Below, piece after piece: positions 41,401-59,678 of a stretch of 64,000 nt of DNA. Origin of the DNA: JBHIYN01 sp041984235 (GTDB taxonomy: Bacteria; Pseudomonadota; Gammaproteobacteria; Ga0077536); NCBI GenBank assembly GCA_041984235.1, contig JBHIYN010000005.1, positions 1 through 64,000 of the forward strand, written 5' to 3'. Each line of letters begins with the position of its first letter. Position 1 is the first letter of the stretch. The notes under the pieces are model-generated. The model was not told the origin of the DNA. It searched no databases and saw nothing but the letters and a program-made list of their open reading frames with translations. A program made the translations under genes and the position numbers.

Positions 41401-42084
41401 TCAGGCTGCGCTCGTGGTTTCGGTCTCCTCCGTTTCCGCCGGCGGCTCTTCCATCTGCGGGACGATCTCGCCCTTGAACACCCACACCTTGACGCCGATG
41501 ACGCCGTAGGTCGTGTTGGCCTCGGCAAAGCCGTAGTCGATGTCCGCGCGCAGGGTATGCAGCGGCACCCGGCCCTCGCGATACCACTCGGAACGTGCGA
41601 TCTCCGCGCCGTTCAGACGGCCCGCGACGTTGATCTTGATGCCCTCTGCGCCGAGGCGCATCGAGTTCGAAACGGCGCGCTTCATGGCGCGCCGGAACAT
41701 GATGCGACGCTCGAGCTGCTGGGCGACCGATTCCGCGACCAGGTAAGCGTCGAGCTCGGGCTTGCGGATCTCCTCGACCGTGATGTGGGCGGGAACGCCC
41801 ATCAGGCTGGAAACCTGCTTGCGCAGCGACTCGATGTCTTCGCCCTTCTTGCCGATGACGATACCCGGGCGCGCGGTATGAATGACGATACGCGCGTTGT
41901 TGGCGGGACGCTCGATCTGGATGCGGCTGACCGATGCGTGCGAAAGCTTCTTGCGCAGAAACTCGCGCACGGCCAGGTCGACGTTGAGATAGTCGGCGTA
42001 GCCCTTGGTATCGGTATACCAGGTAGACGTCCAGTCTTTGACGATCCCCAGGCGAATCCCGTACGGATGAACTTTCTGACCCAT
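41401..42084 (-). CDS. rpsC: 30S ribosomal protein S3
   Basis: 227 aa (E. coli 233). N-terminal KH domain (ARPGIVIGKKGEDIESLR) at the mRNA entry tunnel and the C-terminal domain YGFAEANTTYGVIGVKVW. Acidic tail PPAETEETETTSAA. Confidence 0.98.
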   Translation of the reverse strand: MGQKVHPYGIRLGIVKDWTSTWYTDTKGYADYLNVDLAVREFLRKKLSHASVSRIQIERPANNARIVIHTARPGIVIGKKGEDIESLRKQVSSLMGVPAHITVEEIRKPELDAYLVAESVAQQLERRIMFRRAMKRAVSNSMRLGAEGIKINVAGRLNGAEIARSEWYREGRVPLHTLRADIDYGFAEANTTYGVIGVKVWVFKGEIVPQMEEPPAETEETETTSAA

Positions 42085-42088
42085 GGCG

Positions 42089-42427
42089 CTACTGCCCCGC
42101 TTCCTCGACGGCCACGGTGACGTGACTCGTACGTTTCAAAATTTTTGCCGCCCGGCCGCGCGCCCGCGCCCGCCAGCGTTTCATCGTCGGCCCTTCGTCG
42201 ACGCAGATGCGGCTGACCCGCAGCTCGTCGACGTCCGCGCCATCGTTGTGCTCGGCGTTCGCGATGGCCGATTCGAGCAACTTCTTGATCAGGTGCGCAG
42301 CCTTCTTGTCGCTGAACGTGAGTACATTCAGCGCCTGTTCGACCGGCAGACCGCGTACCTGGTCGGCTACCAGGCGCATCTTCTGCGCAGCAATTCGCGC
42401 GTTCTTGAGTTTTGCTTCCGTCGCCAT
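42089..42427 (-). CDS. rplV: 50S ribosomal protein L22
   Basis: 112 aa (E. coli 110). Its beta-hairpin lines the exit tunnel constriction (DEGPTMKRWRARARGRA). Opening KLKNARIAAQKMRLVADQVRG covers the rRNA-binding helices. Confidence 0.98.
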   Translation of the reverse strand: MATEAKLKNARIAAQKMRLVADQVRGLPVEQALNVLTFSDKKAAHLIKKLLESAIANAEHNDGADVDELRVSRICVDEGPTMKRWRARARGRAAKILKRTSHVTVAVEEAGQ

Positions 42428-42445
42428 CGGCGTGGTTCCCGGTCG

Positions 42446-42718
42446 TTACTTCGATTTCTTGTCCGCGGCGTGGCCGCGGAAGGTGCGCGTGGGCGCGAAC
42501 TCGCCGAGCTTGTGGCCGACCATGTTCTCGCTCACGTAAACCGGCATGTGCTGGCGACCGTTGTGTACGGCGATCGTCAGACCGACCATGTCCGGCAGGA
42601 TCATCGAGCGTCGCGACCAGGTCTTGATCGGGCGCTTGTCGTTCTTCGTCCGCGCTTCCTCCACCTTCTTGGCGAGGTGATGGTCGACGAACGGGCCTTT
42701 CTTAATCGAACGCGGCAT
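42446..42718 (-). CDS. rpsS: 30S ribosomal protein S19
   Basis: 90 aa (E. coli 92). MPRSIKKGPFVDHHL, TWSRRSMILPDMVGLTIAVH and GHKLGEFAPTRTFRGH are diagnostic. Head protein contacting the A-site finger. Confidence 0.98.
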   Translation of the reverse strand: MPRSIKKGPFVDHHLAKKVEEARTKNDKRPIKTWSRRSMILPDMVGLTIAVHNGRQHMPVYVSENMVGHKLGEFAPTRTFRGHAADKKSK

Positions 42719-42732
42719 GCTGTCCTCCGCCC

Positions 42733-43560
42733 CTAGCGTTTGTTACGGCGACGCACGATGAGGTCGTTCGTGCGCTTGTTCTGACGGGTCTTGTGGCCCT
42801 TGGTCGGCTGCCCCCAGGGGCTGACCGGATGACGGCCACCCGAGGTGCGGCCTTCGCCGCCGCCGTGCGGGTGATCGACCGGGTTCATGGCCACGCCGCG
42901 AACGGTCGGCCGCACGCCGCGCCAGCGCTTGGCACCGGCCTTGCCGAGCGAACGCAGCGAGTGCTCCTGGTTGCCGACCTCGCCGATGGTCGCGCGGCAC
43001 TCGATCGGAACCTTGCGCATCTCGCCGGAGCGCAGGCGCAGGGTGGCGTAGCCGCCTTCGCGGGCCACGAACTGGACCGCGGCACCGGCGCTGCGCGCCA
43101 TCTGCGCGCCCTTGCCGGGCTTGATCTCGACGCAATGCACCAGCGTGCCGACCGGAATGTTGCGCAGAGGCAGGCAGTTGCCGGCCTGGATCGGCGCATC
43201 GCTGCCCGAACGCAGGACGGCACCGGCGGCGACACCGCGCGGTGCGATGATGTAGCGGCGCTCGCCGTCCGCGTAGAGCATGAGTGCGATGTGCGCCGAG
43301 CGATTGGGATCGTACTCGATACGCTCGACGCGCGCTTCGACACCGTCCTTGTTGCGGCGGAAGTCGATCATACGGTAGCGCTGCTTGTGACCGCCGCCAC
43401 GGTGACGCACGGTAATGCGGCCATGGTTGTTGCGGCCGGCCTTGCGCGACTGCTTTGCGACCAGCGGCCCGTGCGGCTCGCCCTTGTGCAGGTCCGGCGT
43501 CGCGACGGAGACGACGTTGCGGCGTCCCGGCGAGGTCGGTTTTGCTTTCTTAAGTGCCAT
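42733..43560 (-). CDS. rplB: 50S ribosomal protein L2
   Basis: 275 aa (E. coli 273). Peptidyl-transferase-centre protein: RHRGGGHKQRYRMIDF, and the C-terminal GVAMNPVDHPHGGGEGRT loop with the conserved His. Binds 23S rRNA helix 66 region. Confidence 0.98.
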   Translation of the reverse strand: MALKKAKPTSPGRRNVVSVATPDLHKGEPHGPLVAKQSRKAGRNNHGRITVRHRGGGHKQRYRMIDFRRNKDGVEARVERIEYDPNRSAHIALMLYADGERRYIIAPRGVAAGAVLRSGSDAPIQAGNCLPLRNIPVGTLVHCVEIKPGKGAQMARSAGAAVQFVAREGGYATLRLRSGEMRKVPIECRATIGEVGNQEHSLRSLGKAGAKRWRGVRPTVRGVAMNPVDHPHGGGEGRTSGGRHPVSPWGQPTKGHKTRQNKRTNDLIVRRRNKR

Positions 43561-43576
43561 CGAAGTTCACTCCGCT

Positions 43577-43873
43577 TCAGTCGCCGACGCCGAAATCAAT
43601 CTCGAAGCCTTCCCTGAGCTTGACGAAGGCCTTCTTCCACGAGTTCTGCGCGCCCATCTGGTTACGGAAGCTGCGCGTGCGTGCGCGCACGATCGACGTC
43701 GTGACGGACTCCACCTCGACCTTGAAAAGCTGCTCGACCGCAGCCTTGATCTCAGGCTTGGTGGCGTCGTTCAGAACCTTGAACATGTACTGGCGGTGAA
43801 GCTCCGCGACACGCGCGCTCTTCTCCGACATCTTCGGCTCGACGAGGATCTGGAACAGGCGTTCCTGGTTCAT
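43577..43873 (-). CDS. rplW: 50S ribosomal protein L23
   Basis: 98 aa from MNQERLFQILVEPKMSEKSA (E. coli 100). Tunnel-exit docking site for trigger factor and SRP; KVEVESVTTSIVRARTRSF is diagnostic. The upstream part of the open frame is rplD read out of phase. Starts with a 4-bp overlap with rplD. Confidence 0.97.
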   Translation of the reverse strand: MNQERLFQILVEPKMSEKSARVAELHRQYMFKVLNDATKPEIKAAVEQLFKVEVESVTTSIVRARTRSFRNQMGAQNSWKKAFVKLREGFEIDFGVGD

Positions 43874-44487
43874 TTGAGCATCTCCTCGAGGTCGCTCAGC
43901 GCGGCCTGGGTGACGATGACCTTGTCGTAGGACACCAGCAGCACGGGGTCGATGGCGCCCACCTCGACCAGGCCGACACCCGGAATGTTGCGCGCCGACA
44001 GGAACAGGTTGTCGTCGAGCTCCTTGCACACGATGAGCGCATTGGGTGCATCGAGCGCAGCCAGCGCGGCCAGCGCAAGCTTGGTCCTGGGCTCGGCGAT
44101 GGCGACGTCGTCGACCACCACCAGCCGTTCCTGGCGTACCAGCTCCGACAGGATCGAGCGCAGCGCCGCACGATACATCTTGCGGTTGACCTTCTGCTCG
44201 AAGCTGCGCGGACGGGCGGCGAAGGCGCGGCCGCCGCCGCGCCAGATGGGGCTGCGCGAGGTGCCGGCACGCGCCCGGCCGGTGCCTTTCTGGCGCCACG
44301 GCTTGGCGCCGCCGCCACGCACCTGCGAGCGCGTCTTCTGCGCCTTGCTGCCACTGCGGGCCCCCGCCAGGTAAGCGGTGACCACCTGGTGAATCAGGGC
44401 TTCGTTGTAGTCGCGCGCGAACACCGCGTCGGACACGGTGACCTGTCCGCCGGCGCCGCTGCTGATTGTCTGTAATTGCAGTTCCAT
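43870..44487 (-). CDS. rplD: 50S ribosomal protein L4
   Basis: 205 aa from MELQLQTISSGAGGQV (E. coli 201). The tunnel loop KPWRQKGTGRARAGTSRSP is intact. In E. coli L4 also represses its operon by attenuation; no equivalent leader was recognised here because rpsJ directly follows tuf. Confidence 0.97.
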   Translation of the reverse strand: MELQLQTISSGAGGQVTVSDAVFARDYNEALIHQVVTAYLAGARSGSKAQKTRSQVRGGGAKPWRQKGTGRARAGTSRSPIWRGGGRAFAARPRSFEQKVNRKMYRAALRSILSELVRQERLVVVDDVAIAEPRTKLALAALAALDAPNALIVCKELDDNLFLSARNIPGVGLVEVGAIDPVLLVSYDKVIVTQAALSDLEEMLK

Positions 44488-44492
44488 GGTCG

Positions 44493-45143
44493 TTACTGTG
44501 CTTTGCGCGCCTTGACGGCGGGACGAATGATGACGTCGCCGCCCTTGGCCCCGGGCACGGCGCCCTTGACCAGCAGGAGATTGCGCTCGAGATCGACGCG
44601 GACGATCTCCAGCCCCTGTACCGTGCGGCGCTTGTCGCCCATGTGCCCGGCCATCTTCTTGCCCTTGAATACCCGTCCCGGCGTCTGGCACTGGCCGATC
44701 GAGCCCGGCACGCGGTGCGAGATCGAGTTGCCGTGGGTCGCGTCCTGGGCACGGAAGTTGTGCCGCTTGATGGTGCCGGCGAAACCCTTGCCGATGGTGG
44801 TACCGGTGACGTCGACCCGCTGGCCGGCCTCGAACAGGTCGACCTTGAGCTCGGAGCCGGTGGCAAGGTCGCCCTCGGCGCCGTCTTCGAGCCGGAACTC
44901 CCACAGTCCGCGCCCGGCGCCGACGCCGGACTTCTTGAACTCGCCGGCGAGCGGCTGGTTGATGCGGTTCTGGTGGCGTTCACCGGTCGTTACCTGCACC
45001 GCAAGGTAGCCGTCGGAATCGGCGGTTTTGACCCGCGTCACCCGGTTCGGCTGGACCTCGACGACGGTCACGGGGACCGACGCGCCCTCCTCGGAGAACA
45101 CGCGTGTCATGCCGCGCTTGATACCTACTAATCCAAGGCTCAT
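44493..45143 (-). CDS. rplC: 50S ribosomal protein L3
   Basis: 216 aa (E. coli 209). Opening LGLVGIKRGMTRVFSEEG; the central extension contains HGNSISHRVPGSIGQCQTP, including the Gln methylated by PrmB in E. coli (HGN-S-RxPGSIGQ). Assembly initiator of the 50S subunit. Confidence 0.98.
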   Translation of the reverse strand: MSLGLVGIKRGMTRVFSEEGASVPVTVVEVQPNRVTRVKTADSDGYLAVQVTTGERHQNRINQPLAGEFKKSGVGAGRGLWEFRLEDGAEGDLATGSELKVDLFEAGQRVDVTGTTIGKGFAGTIKRHNFRAQDATHGNSISHRVPGSIGQCQTPGRVFKGKKMAGHMGDKRRTVQGLEIVRVDLERNLLLVKGAVPGAKGGDVIIRPAVKARKAQ

Positions 45144-45161
45144 GCCTGCTCTCCAACCCGC

Positions 45162-45473
45162 CTAGTTGAGTTTGATCTGGACATCCACGCCGGCGGCCAG
45201 GTCGAGCTTCATCAGCGCATCGACCGTCTTGTCGGTCGGGTTGACGATGTCGAGCAGGCGCTTGTGCGTGCGAATCTCGTACTGATCCCGCGCATCCTTG
45301 TTGACGTGCGGCGAGATCAGCACCGTGAACCGCTCCTTCTTGGTCGGTAACGGGATGGGACCCTTGATCTGCGCGCCGGTGCGCTTGGCCGTCTCGACGA
45401 TCTCCTTGGTCGACTGATCGATCAGTCGATGGTCGAACGCCTTGAGCCGGATACGGATGACTTGCTGATTCAT
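45162..45473 (-). CDS. rpsJ: 30S ribosomal protein S10 (NusE)
   Basis: 103 aa, same as E. coli. IRIRLKAFDHRLIDQS, PIPLPTKKERFTVL and the C-terminal AGVDVQIKLN are diagnostic. Besides its ribosomal role, S10 with NusB binds boxA RNA to make antitermination complexes, and boxA-like sites occur in this window. It follows tuf by 39 bp, so S10 and str clusters are joined. Confidence 0.98.
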   Translation of the reverse strand: MNQQVIRIRLKAFDHRLIDQSTKEIVETAKRTGAQIKGPIPLPTKKERFTVLISPHVNKDARDQYEIRTHKRLLDIVNPTDKTVDALMKLDLAAGVDVQIKLN

Positions 45474-45512
45474 GTTGTTTCGGATGCCCTGGTTGCGTGG
45501 CCCGCGGTAGTG

Positions 45513-46703
<1,191 letters not shown>

Positions 46704-46748
46704 GGCTCGATAACCTCTTTCTTGCCTGAGCAATCGCCGGTAAGGCGT

Positions 46749-48845
46749 TCAACCCTTCTTGATGATGGTGTCAGCTATGTTGCTGGGGGCTTCCATGTAG
46801 CGTGAGAACTCCATGGAGTAGGTCGCCCGGCCCTGCGTGGCCGAGCGCAAATCAGTTGCGTAGCCGAACATCTCGGCCAGCGGCACGTCAGCGCGGATGA
46901 TGACGCCGCCAGGAGATTCCTCGGTACCGACGAGCACGCCGCGGCGGCGGTTAAGGTCGCCGTTGACGGTGCCCATGTACTCGTCCGGGGTCACCACTTC
47001 GACGCGCATGATCGGCTCGAGCAGCACCGGCTTGGCCTGGCGCGTGCCTTCCTTGAACGCCATCGAACCGGCGATCTTGAAAGCGACCTCGCTGGAATCG
47101 ACGTCGTGGTAGGAGCCGTCGTACAGGGTGACGTTGACGTCGACCACCGGGTAGCCGGCGAGCACGCCGTTCTCCAGTGACTCCTCGACGCCCTTCTGCA
47201 CCGCGGGAATGTAATCCTTAGGGATCACGCCGCCGACGATGGCGTTGTCGAACTTGAAGCCGGCGCCGGCCGCGGCCGGCTCGAGCTTGAGGATGACGTG
47301 ACCATACTGGCCGCGCCCGCCGGTCTGGCGCACGAACTTGCCCTCGGCCTTCTCCACCACCTTGCGAATGGTTTCGCGGTAGGCGACCTGCGGCTTGCCG
47401 ACGTTGGCCTCGACCTTGAACTCGCGCTTCATGCGGTCGACGATGATCTCGAGGTGCAGCTCACCCATGCCGGCGATGATGGTCTGGCCGGATTCCTCGT
47501 CGGTGGAGACGCGGAACGAAGGGTCTTCGGCGGCCAGCTTCTGCAGCGCGACGCCCATCTTCTCCTGGTCGCTCTTGGTCTTCGGCTCGACCGCGACGGC
47601 GATGACCGGGTCCGGGAACTCCATGCGCTCGAGCGTGATGACCTTGGCCGGGTCGCACAGGGTGTCGCCGGTGGTGACGTCCTTCAGGCCGACGGCGGCG
47701 GCGATGTCACCGGCGCGGACTTCCTTGATCTCCTCGCGGCTGTTGGCGTGCATCTGCAGGATGCGCCCGAAGCGCTCCTTCTTGCCCTTGACCGGGTTGT
47801 AGACGCTGTCGCCGGACTTGACCACGCCAGAGTAGACACGGAAGAAGGACAGCGTGCCGACGAAGGGGTCGGTGGCGATCTTGAACGCCAGCGCGGCGAA
47901 CGGCTCGTCGTCGGAGGACGAACGCGAGGCTTCGGTCTCGCCGTCTTCGAGGACGCCCTTGATGGCCTTGACGTCGATCGGCGCCGGCAGGTACTCGATG
48001 ACCGCGTCCAGCAGGGCCTGTACGCCCTTGTTCTTGAACGCCGAGCCGCACAGGACCGGCACGATCTCGTTGGCCAGGGTACGCGCGCGGATGCCGGCGC
48101 GTATCTCGAGCTCGGTCAGCTCCGCTTCCTCGAGGTACTTCTCGGTCAGCTCTTCGGTGGCCTCGGCAGCGGTCTCGACCAGCTGCTCGCGCAGCGTACG
48201 GCAGATCTCGGTGAGGTCGGCGGGGATCTCGCGCTCGTCGAAGGTGGTGCCCAGGGTGTCATCGTTCCAGTAGATGGCCTTCATCTTGACCAGGTCGACG
48301 ACACCCTCGAAATCCTCTTCCGCACCAATCGGCATCTGCAGGGGGATGGCGTTGCCGCCGAGCCGGTTCCTGACCTGCTCGACCACGCGCAGAAAATCGG
48401 CGCCGGCGCGGTCCATCTTGTTGACGAAAGCCAGCCGCGGAACGTGGTACTTGCTGGCCTGGCGCCACACGGTCTCGGACTGCGGCTCGACCCCGCCGAC
48501 CGCGCAGAACACGGCCACCGCGCCGTCGAGCACGCGCAGCGAACGCTCGACCTCGATGGTGAAATCGACGTGTCCGGGCGTGTCGATGATGTTGATGCGG
48601 TGCTGCGGGAACTGCTTCGCCATGCCCTGCCAGAAGCAGGTGGTGGCAGCGGAGGTGATCGTGATCCCGCGCTCCTGTTCCTGCTCCATCCAGTCCATCA
48701 CGGCGGCGCCGTCATGGACCTCGCCCATCTTGTGCGAGACACCCGTGTAATACAGGATGCGCTCGGTCGTCGTCGTCTTACCGGCATCAATGTGCGCCAT
48801 GATGCCGATATTGCGATAACGGTCGATGGGAGTGGTGCGAGGCAC
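46749..48845 (-). CDS. fusA: Elongation factor G
   Basis: Translocase GTPase, 698 aa from a GTG (VPRTTPIDRYRNIGI; E. coli MARTTPIARYRNIGI, 704 aa). AAGGA lies nine bases upstream; a GTG two codons earlier would have a three-base spacing. G1 AHIDAGKTTTTER, G3 DTPGHVDF, G4 NKMDRAGADF, switch I RGITITSAATT. Domains IV-V at the C-terminus (GGVIPKDYIPAVQKG) are intact. Confidence 0.97.
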   Translation of the reverse strand: MPRTTPIDRYRNIGIMAHIDAGKTTTTERILYYTGVSHKMGEVHDGAAVMDWMEQEQERGITITSAATTCFWQGMAKQFPQHRINIIDTPGHVDFTIEVERSLRVLDGAVAVFCAVGGVEPQSETVWRQASKYHVPRLAFVNKMDRAGADFLRVVEQVRNRLGGNAIPLQMPIGAEEDFEGVVDLVKMKAIYWNDDTLGTTFDEREIPADLTEICRTLREQLVETAAEATEELTEKYLEEAELTELEIRAGIRARTLANEIVPVLCGSAFKNKGVQALLDAVIEYLPAPIDVKAIKGVLEDGETEASRSSSDDEPFAALAFKIATDPFVGTLSFFRVYSGVVKSGDSVYNPVKGKKERFGRILQMHANSREEIKEVRAGDIAAAVGLKDVTTGDTLCDPAKVITLERMEFPDPVIAVAVEPKTKSDQEKMGVALQKLAAEDPSFRVSTDEESGQTIIAGMGELHLEIIVDRMKREFKVEANVGKPQVAYRETIRKVVEKAEGKFVRQTGGRGQYGHVILKLEPAAAGAGFKFDNAIVGGVIPKDYIPAVQKGVEESLENGVLAGYPVVDVNVTLYDGSYHDVDSSEVAFKIAGSMAFKEGTRQAKPVLLEPIMRVEVVTPDEYMGTVNGDLNRRRGVLVGTEESPGGVIIRADVPLAEMFGYATDLRSATQGRATYSMEFSRYMEAPSNIADTIIKKG

Positions 48846-48873
48846 GATCACGGTTCCTTGAACTGCCGCTCGC

Positions 48874-49344
48874 TTACCAGCGGTAGTGCGAGAACGCGCG
48901 GTTGGCTTCCGCCATCTTGTGCGTGTCTTCGCGCTTCTTGACCGCGGAGCCGCGGTTCTCGGAGGCTTCGAACATCTCGTTGGCCAGGCGCGCGCCCATC
49001 GACTTCTCATTGCGCTTGCGCGCGGCGTCGACGAGCCAGCGCATGGCCAGCGCCATGCGTCGGCTGGGCCGGACTTCGACCGGGACCTGGTAGGTCGCGC
49101 CACCGACACGGCGTGATTTCACCTCGACCTTGGGCTCGATGTTCTCCAGGGCCTGCTTGAAAATCTCCAGCGCCGTACCACGGCCGCGCTGCTCGACGTC
49201 GGTCAGGGCACCGTAGACGATCTTCTCGGCGACGGCCTTCTTGCCGCGCGACATCACCATGTTGATGAACTTGGCGAGCGTGCGGTCCCCGTACTTCGGG
49301 TCCGGCAGGATTTCGCGTTTGGCTGCAACGTGTCTTCTGGACAT
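48874..49344 (-). CDS. rpsG: 30S ribosomal protein S7
   Basis: 156 aa, primary binder that nucleates the 30S head and, in E. coli, str operon repressor. MSRRHVAAKREILPDPKYG opening, and EVRPSRRMALAMRWLVDAARKR spread across the mRNA-exit beta-hairpin region. 28 bp before fusA. Confidence 0.98.
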   Translation of the reverse strand: MSRRHVAAKREILPDPKYGDRTLAKFINMVMSRGKKAVAEKIVYGALTDVEQRGRGTALEIFKQALENIEPKVEVKSRRVGGATYQVPVEVRPSRRMALAMRWLVDAARKRNEKSMGARLANEMFEASENRGSAVKKREDTHKMAEANRAFSHYRW

Positions 49345-49364
49345 GACGGCTAGACCTTAGGGAC

Positions 49365-49739
49365 TCAGGCTTTGGGGCGCTTGGCGCCGTACTTGGAACG
49401 ACCCTGGCGACGCTCGCCGACACCGGAGGTGTCGAGCGTGCCGCGCACGGTGTGGTAGCGGACACCCGGCAGGTCCTTGACGCGGCCGCCACGGATGAGG
49501 ATGACCGAGTGCTCCTGCAGGTTGTGCCCTTCTCCACCGATATAGGTGGTGACTTCCTGACCGTTGGTCAGCCGGACACGCGCCACCTTGCGTAGCGCCG
49601 AGTTCGGTTTCTTGGGAGTCGTCGTGTAAACACGGGTACACACACCGCGCTTCTGAGGACAGGCTTCCAGGGCCGGTACATTGCTCTTCTTGCGCTGCCG
49701 CTTCCGCGGCTTGCGCACTAACTGATTAATTGTCGCCAT
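49365..49739 (-). CDS. rpsL: 30S ribosomal protein S12
   Basis: 124 aa, same as E. coli. Decoding-centre protein; PKKPNSALRKVARV and GGRVKDLPGVRYHTVRG carry wild-type lysines at the streptomycin-resistance positions. First gene of the str-S10-spc-alpha block. The 242-bp spacer upstream holds a boxA-like site (49771-49782) and the rpoC terminator. Confidence 0.98.
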   Translation of the reverse strand: MATINQLVRKPRKRQRKKSNVPALEACPQKRGVCTRVYTTTPKKPNSALRKVARVRLTNGQEVTTYIGGEGHNLQEHSVILIRGGRVKDLPGVRYHTVRGTLDTSGVGERRQGRSKYGAKRPKA

Positions 49740-49770
49740 AACTCACGCAGCGCTCGTTCGGTATACCCGG

Positions 49771-49782
49771 TTGTTAAACAGC
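49771..49782 (-). promoter_or_regulatory. boxA-like antitermination site in the str leader
   Basis: The minus strand reads GCTGTTTAACAA, 11 of 12 bases matching the E. coli rRNA boxA core GCTCTTTAACAA, about 30-45 bases upstream of the rpsL ATG. A TTGACC (49811-49816) further upstream could be a -35, but no good -10 is found at 16-18 bases. Function is inferred from sequence match and position. Confidence 0.5.
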
Positions 49783-49878
49783 GATTTGGACACGCCCGTC
49801 GCGGCGCCCCGGTCAACGAACTCCACCCGCAGCGGGGCCACGGGGAGGTTTTACGGGACGGGTCGGAAACGACAGCGC

Positions 49879-49913
49879 AAAAAAACGACAGGCCGGATTG
49901 CTCCAGCCCGTCG
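49879..49913 (-). terminator. Rho-independent terminator of rpoBC
   Basis: A 12-bp stem with two G-U pairs and a GCAA tetraloop (49886-49913) is followed by seven U on the minus strand. It lies 69 bases beyond the rpoC stop and separates rpoBC transcripts from the str block. Confidence 0.92.
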
Positions 49914-49981
49914 TAGAAGCGGAATTATAGGTAGCCCCGCGCTACCGTGTCAACGGGCGCATGGCCCGCCAGAGCGCCGCT

Positions 49982-54208
<4,227 letters not shown>

Positions 54209-54257
54209 GTCATATTCTCCTTAGCGCGGATCCCGCGCCGTAAATCCGTATGCGGTC

Positions 54258-58334
<4,077 letters not shown>

Positions 58335-58450
58335 ATTGATCACCGTCCTGTTAGACCGAATGCGAACTCGACGCGGCTGACATCGGAATCGGACCCGCAC
58401 GCCGGACCGGCGGCGGGAACACTGAACTTGAACGCGCCTCCACGGGCAAA

Positions 58451-58479
58451 ACCGGCGTCTCCGCGAGGGAGACGCCGGT
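58451..58479 (-). terminator. 12-bp hairpin between rplL and rpoB (attenuator or processing site)
   Basis: ACCGGCGTCTCC and GGAGACGCCGGT form a perfect 12-bp stem with a five-base loop in the 189-bp rplL-rpoB spacer. Only UUUU follows on the minus strand, so termination would be partial. In E. coli the same spacer has an attenuator and an RNase III site that lower rpoBC expression relative to rplJL; this is the likely counterpart. Confidence 0.7.
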
Positions 58480-58523
58480 CAGCCCGGGAAGGGCGGTTTG
58501 TCGGCGGGTAGTCAAGCAATCGC

Positions 58524-58907
58524 TTACTTGAGCTCGACCGCCGCGCCTGCTTCTTCCAACTGCTTCTTGATGTCTTCGGCTTCCGCCTTGGGCGCCGCTT
58601 CCTTGATGGTGGAAGGCACGCCTTCGACCATGTCCTTGGCTTCCTTCAGACCGAGGCCGGTGATTGCGCGGACGGCCTTGATGACGCCGACCTTGTTCTC
58701 ACCGAAGCTCGACATGACGACGTCGAACTCGTCCTTGGCCTCTTCGGCCGCACCACCGGCGTCAGCACCACCGGCAACGGCCACCTGGGCCACTGCGGCG
58801 GCGGCGGAAACGCCCCACTTCTCTTCCAGCTCGGAAACGAGCTCGGTTACTTCGAGGATGCTCATGTTGCTGAGCGTCTCGACCAGTTCTTCCTTAGAAA
58901 CTGCCAT
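58524..58907 (-). CDS. rplL: 50S ribosomal protein L7/L12
   Basis: 127 aa. N-terminal dimerisation domain, Ala/Gly-rich hinge (AAAAVAQVAVAGGADAGG region) and the C-terminal domain EKNEFDVV-like segment reading KDEFDVVMSSFGENKVGVIK, then GLGLKEAKDMVEGVP. Stalk protein that recruits translation GTPases. 37 bp after rplJ. Confidence 0.98.
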   Translation of the reverse strand: MAVSKEELVETLSNMSILEVTELVSELEEKWGVSAAAAVAQVAVAGGADAGGAAEEAKDEFDVVMSSFGENKVGVIKAVRAITGLGLKEAKDMVEGVPSTIKEAAPKAEAEDIKKQLEEAGAAVELK

Positions 58908-58944
58908 TTTGATGTTCTCCTGGGAAATTGGATCGTTCGTTGGG

Positions 58945-59472
58945 TCAGGCCGACTGCTGCTGATCGCGATACGCGGCGAGTACGCGGACGAGTTGTCCGC
59001 CCGGCTCGGCCAGCGTGCGTACCAGCTTGGTCTGCGGCGCTTTCAGTACGGACAGGAACTTAGCTCTCGCCTCGTCGAGGGTCGGCATGCTGGCGAGCTT
59101 GCCGAGATCCTCGGCGGGTCGGAGCTCTCCGGCGAATGCCACCGCCCGGGTGACGAGCTTCTCGTTGGTCTTCGAGAAATCGCGAACCAGCCGTGCGCCG
59201 GCGCCCGGGTCTTCACCCGAGAACACCAGCAGCAGAGGCCCGGTCAGCGTGTCCTTCAGACACTCGAAGTCCGTGCCCTCGACGGCGCGTCGCGCGAGCG
59301 TGTTCTTGACCACGCGCAGGTAGACGCCTTGCTCGCGGGCCTTGCTCCGCAATTCGGTCATCTGGGCCACGCTGAGGCCAATGTACTCGGCGGCAACCGC
59401 TGTCTGCGCGTTGGCCACCACGTCCCTGACTTCCGAAACGACCGCCTGTTTTTGCTGTAATGTCAAACTCAT
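58945..59472 (-). CDS. rplJ: 50S ribosomal protein L10
   Basis: 175 aa from MSLTLQQKQAVVSEV (E. coli 165). Stalk base that binds L7/L12 dimers; VKNTLARRAVEGT and GPLLLVFSGEDPGAGARL are diagnostic. The open frame continues 70 codons upstream through the leader, without family match. The L10-L12 complex probably represses this gene through the leader hairpin at 59487-59569. Confidence 0.96.
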   Translation of the reverse strand: MSLTLQQKQAVVSEVRDVVANAQTAVAAEYIGLSVAQMTELRSKAREQGVYLRVVKNTLARRAVEGTDFECLKDTLTGPLLLVFSGEDPGAGARLVRDFSKTNEKLVTRAVAFAGELRPAEDLGKLASMPTLDEARAKFLSVLKAPQTKLVRTLAEPGGQLVRVLAAYRDQQQSA

Positions 59473-59486
59473 AAGGTCATTTCTCC

Positions 59487-59678
59487 CGGTCAGGCCCAAA
59501 CCAGAGGTCCGGGCCGCACCCTGAATGGCACCCCGTGACGGGGTACCCTGGATTACGGCGCCCTGACCGGACGATGACTCGTCCACAGGGGAACACCGTC
59601 TGCGCGGGCCTGCGACGTTTACCCGCATCGGCGATGCGGACCCGCGGTCTTTGACGGCTGCCGGCGTGAACCGGCAAC
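59487..59678 (-). promoter_or_regulatory. L10-type mRNA leader (rplJL autoregulation)
   Basis: The 246-bp rplA-rplJ spacer folds extensively. An outer stem joins 59487-59494 with 59562-59569 (CGGTCAGG/CCTGACCG) and encloses a GTACCCCGTCACGGGGTGC hairpin, ending just before the rplJ ribosome binding site. Upstream are two more hairpins: 59623-59639 (7-bp stem) and 59657-59678 (8 bp with one wobble). In bacteria the L10(L12)4 complex binds such a kink-turn leader; assignment rests on position and shape. Confidence 0.6.

Noticed and set aside
47298..48941. Plus-strand open frame of 547 codons opposite fusA
   Set aside because: Codon-bias shadow of the highly expressed fusA gene. The same applies to the open frames opposite both tuf genes.
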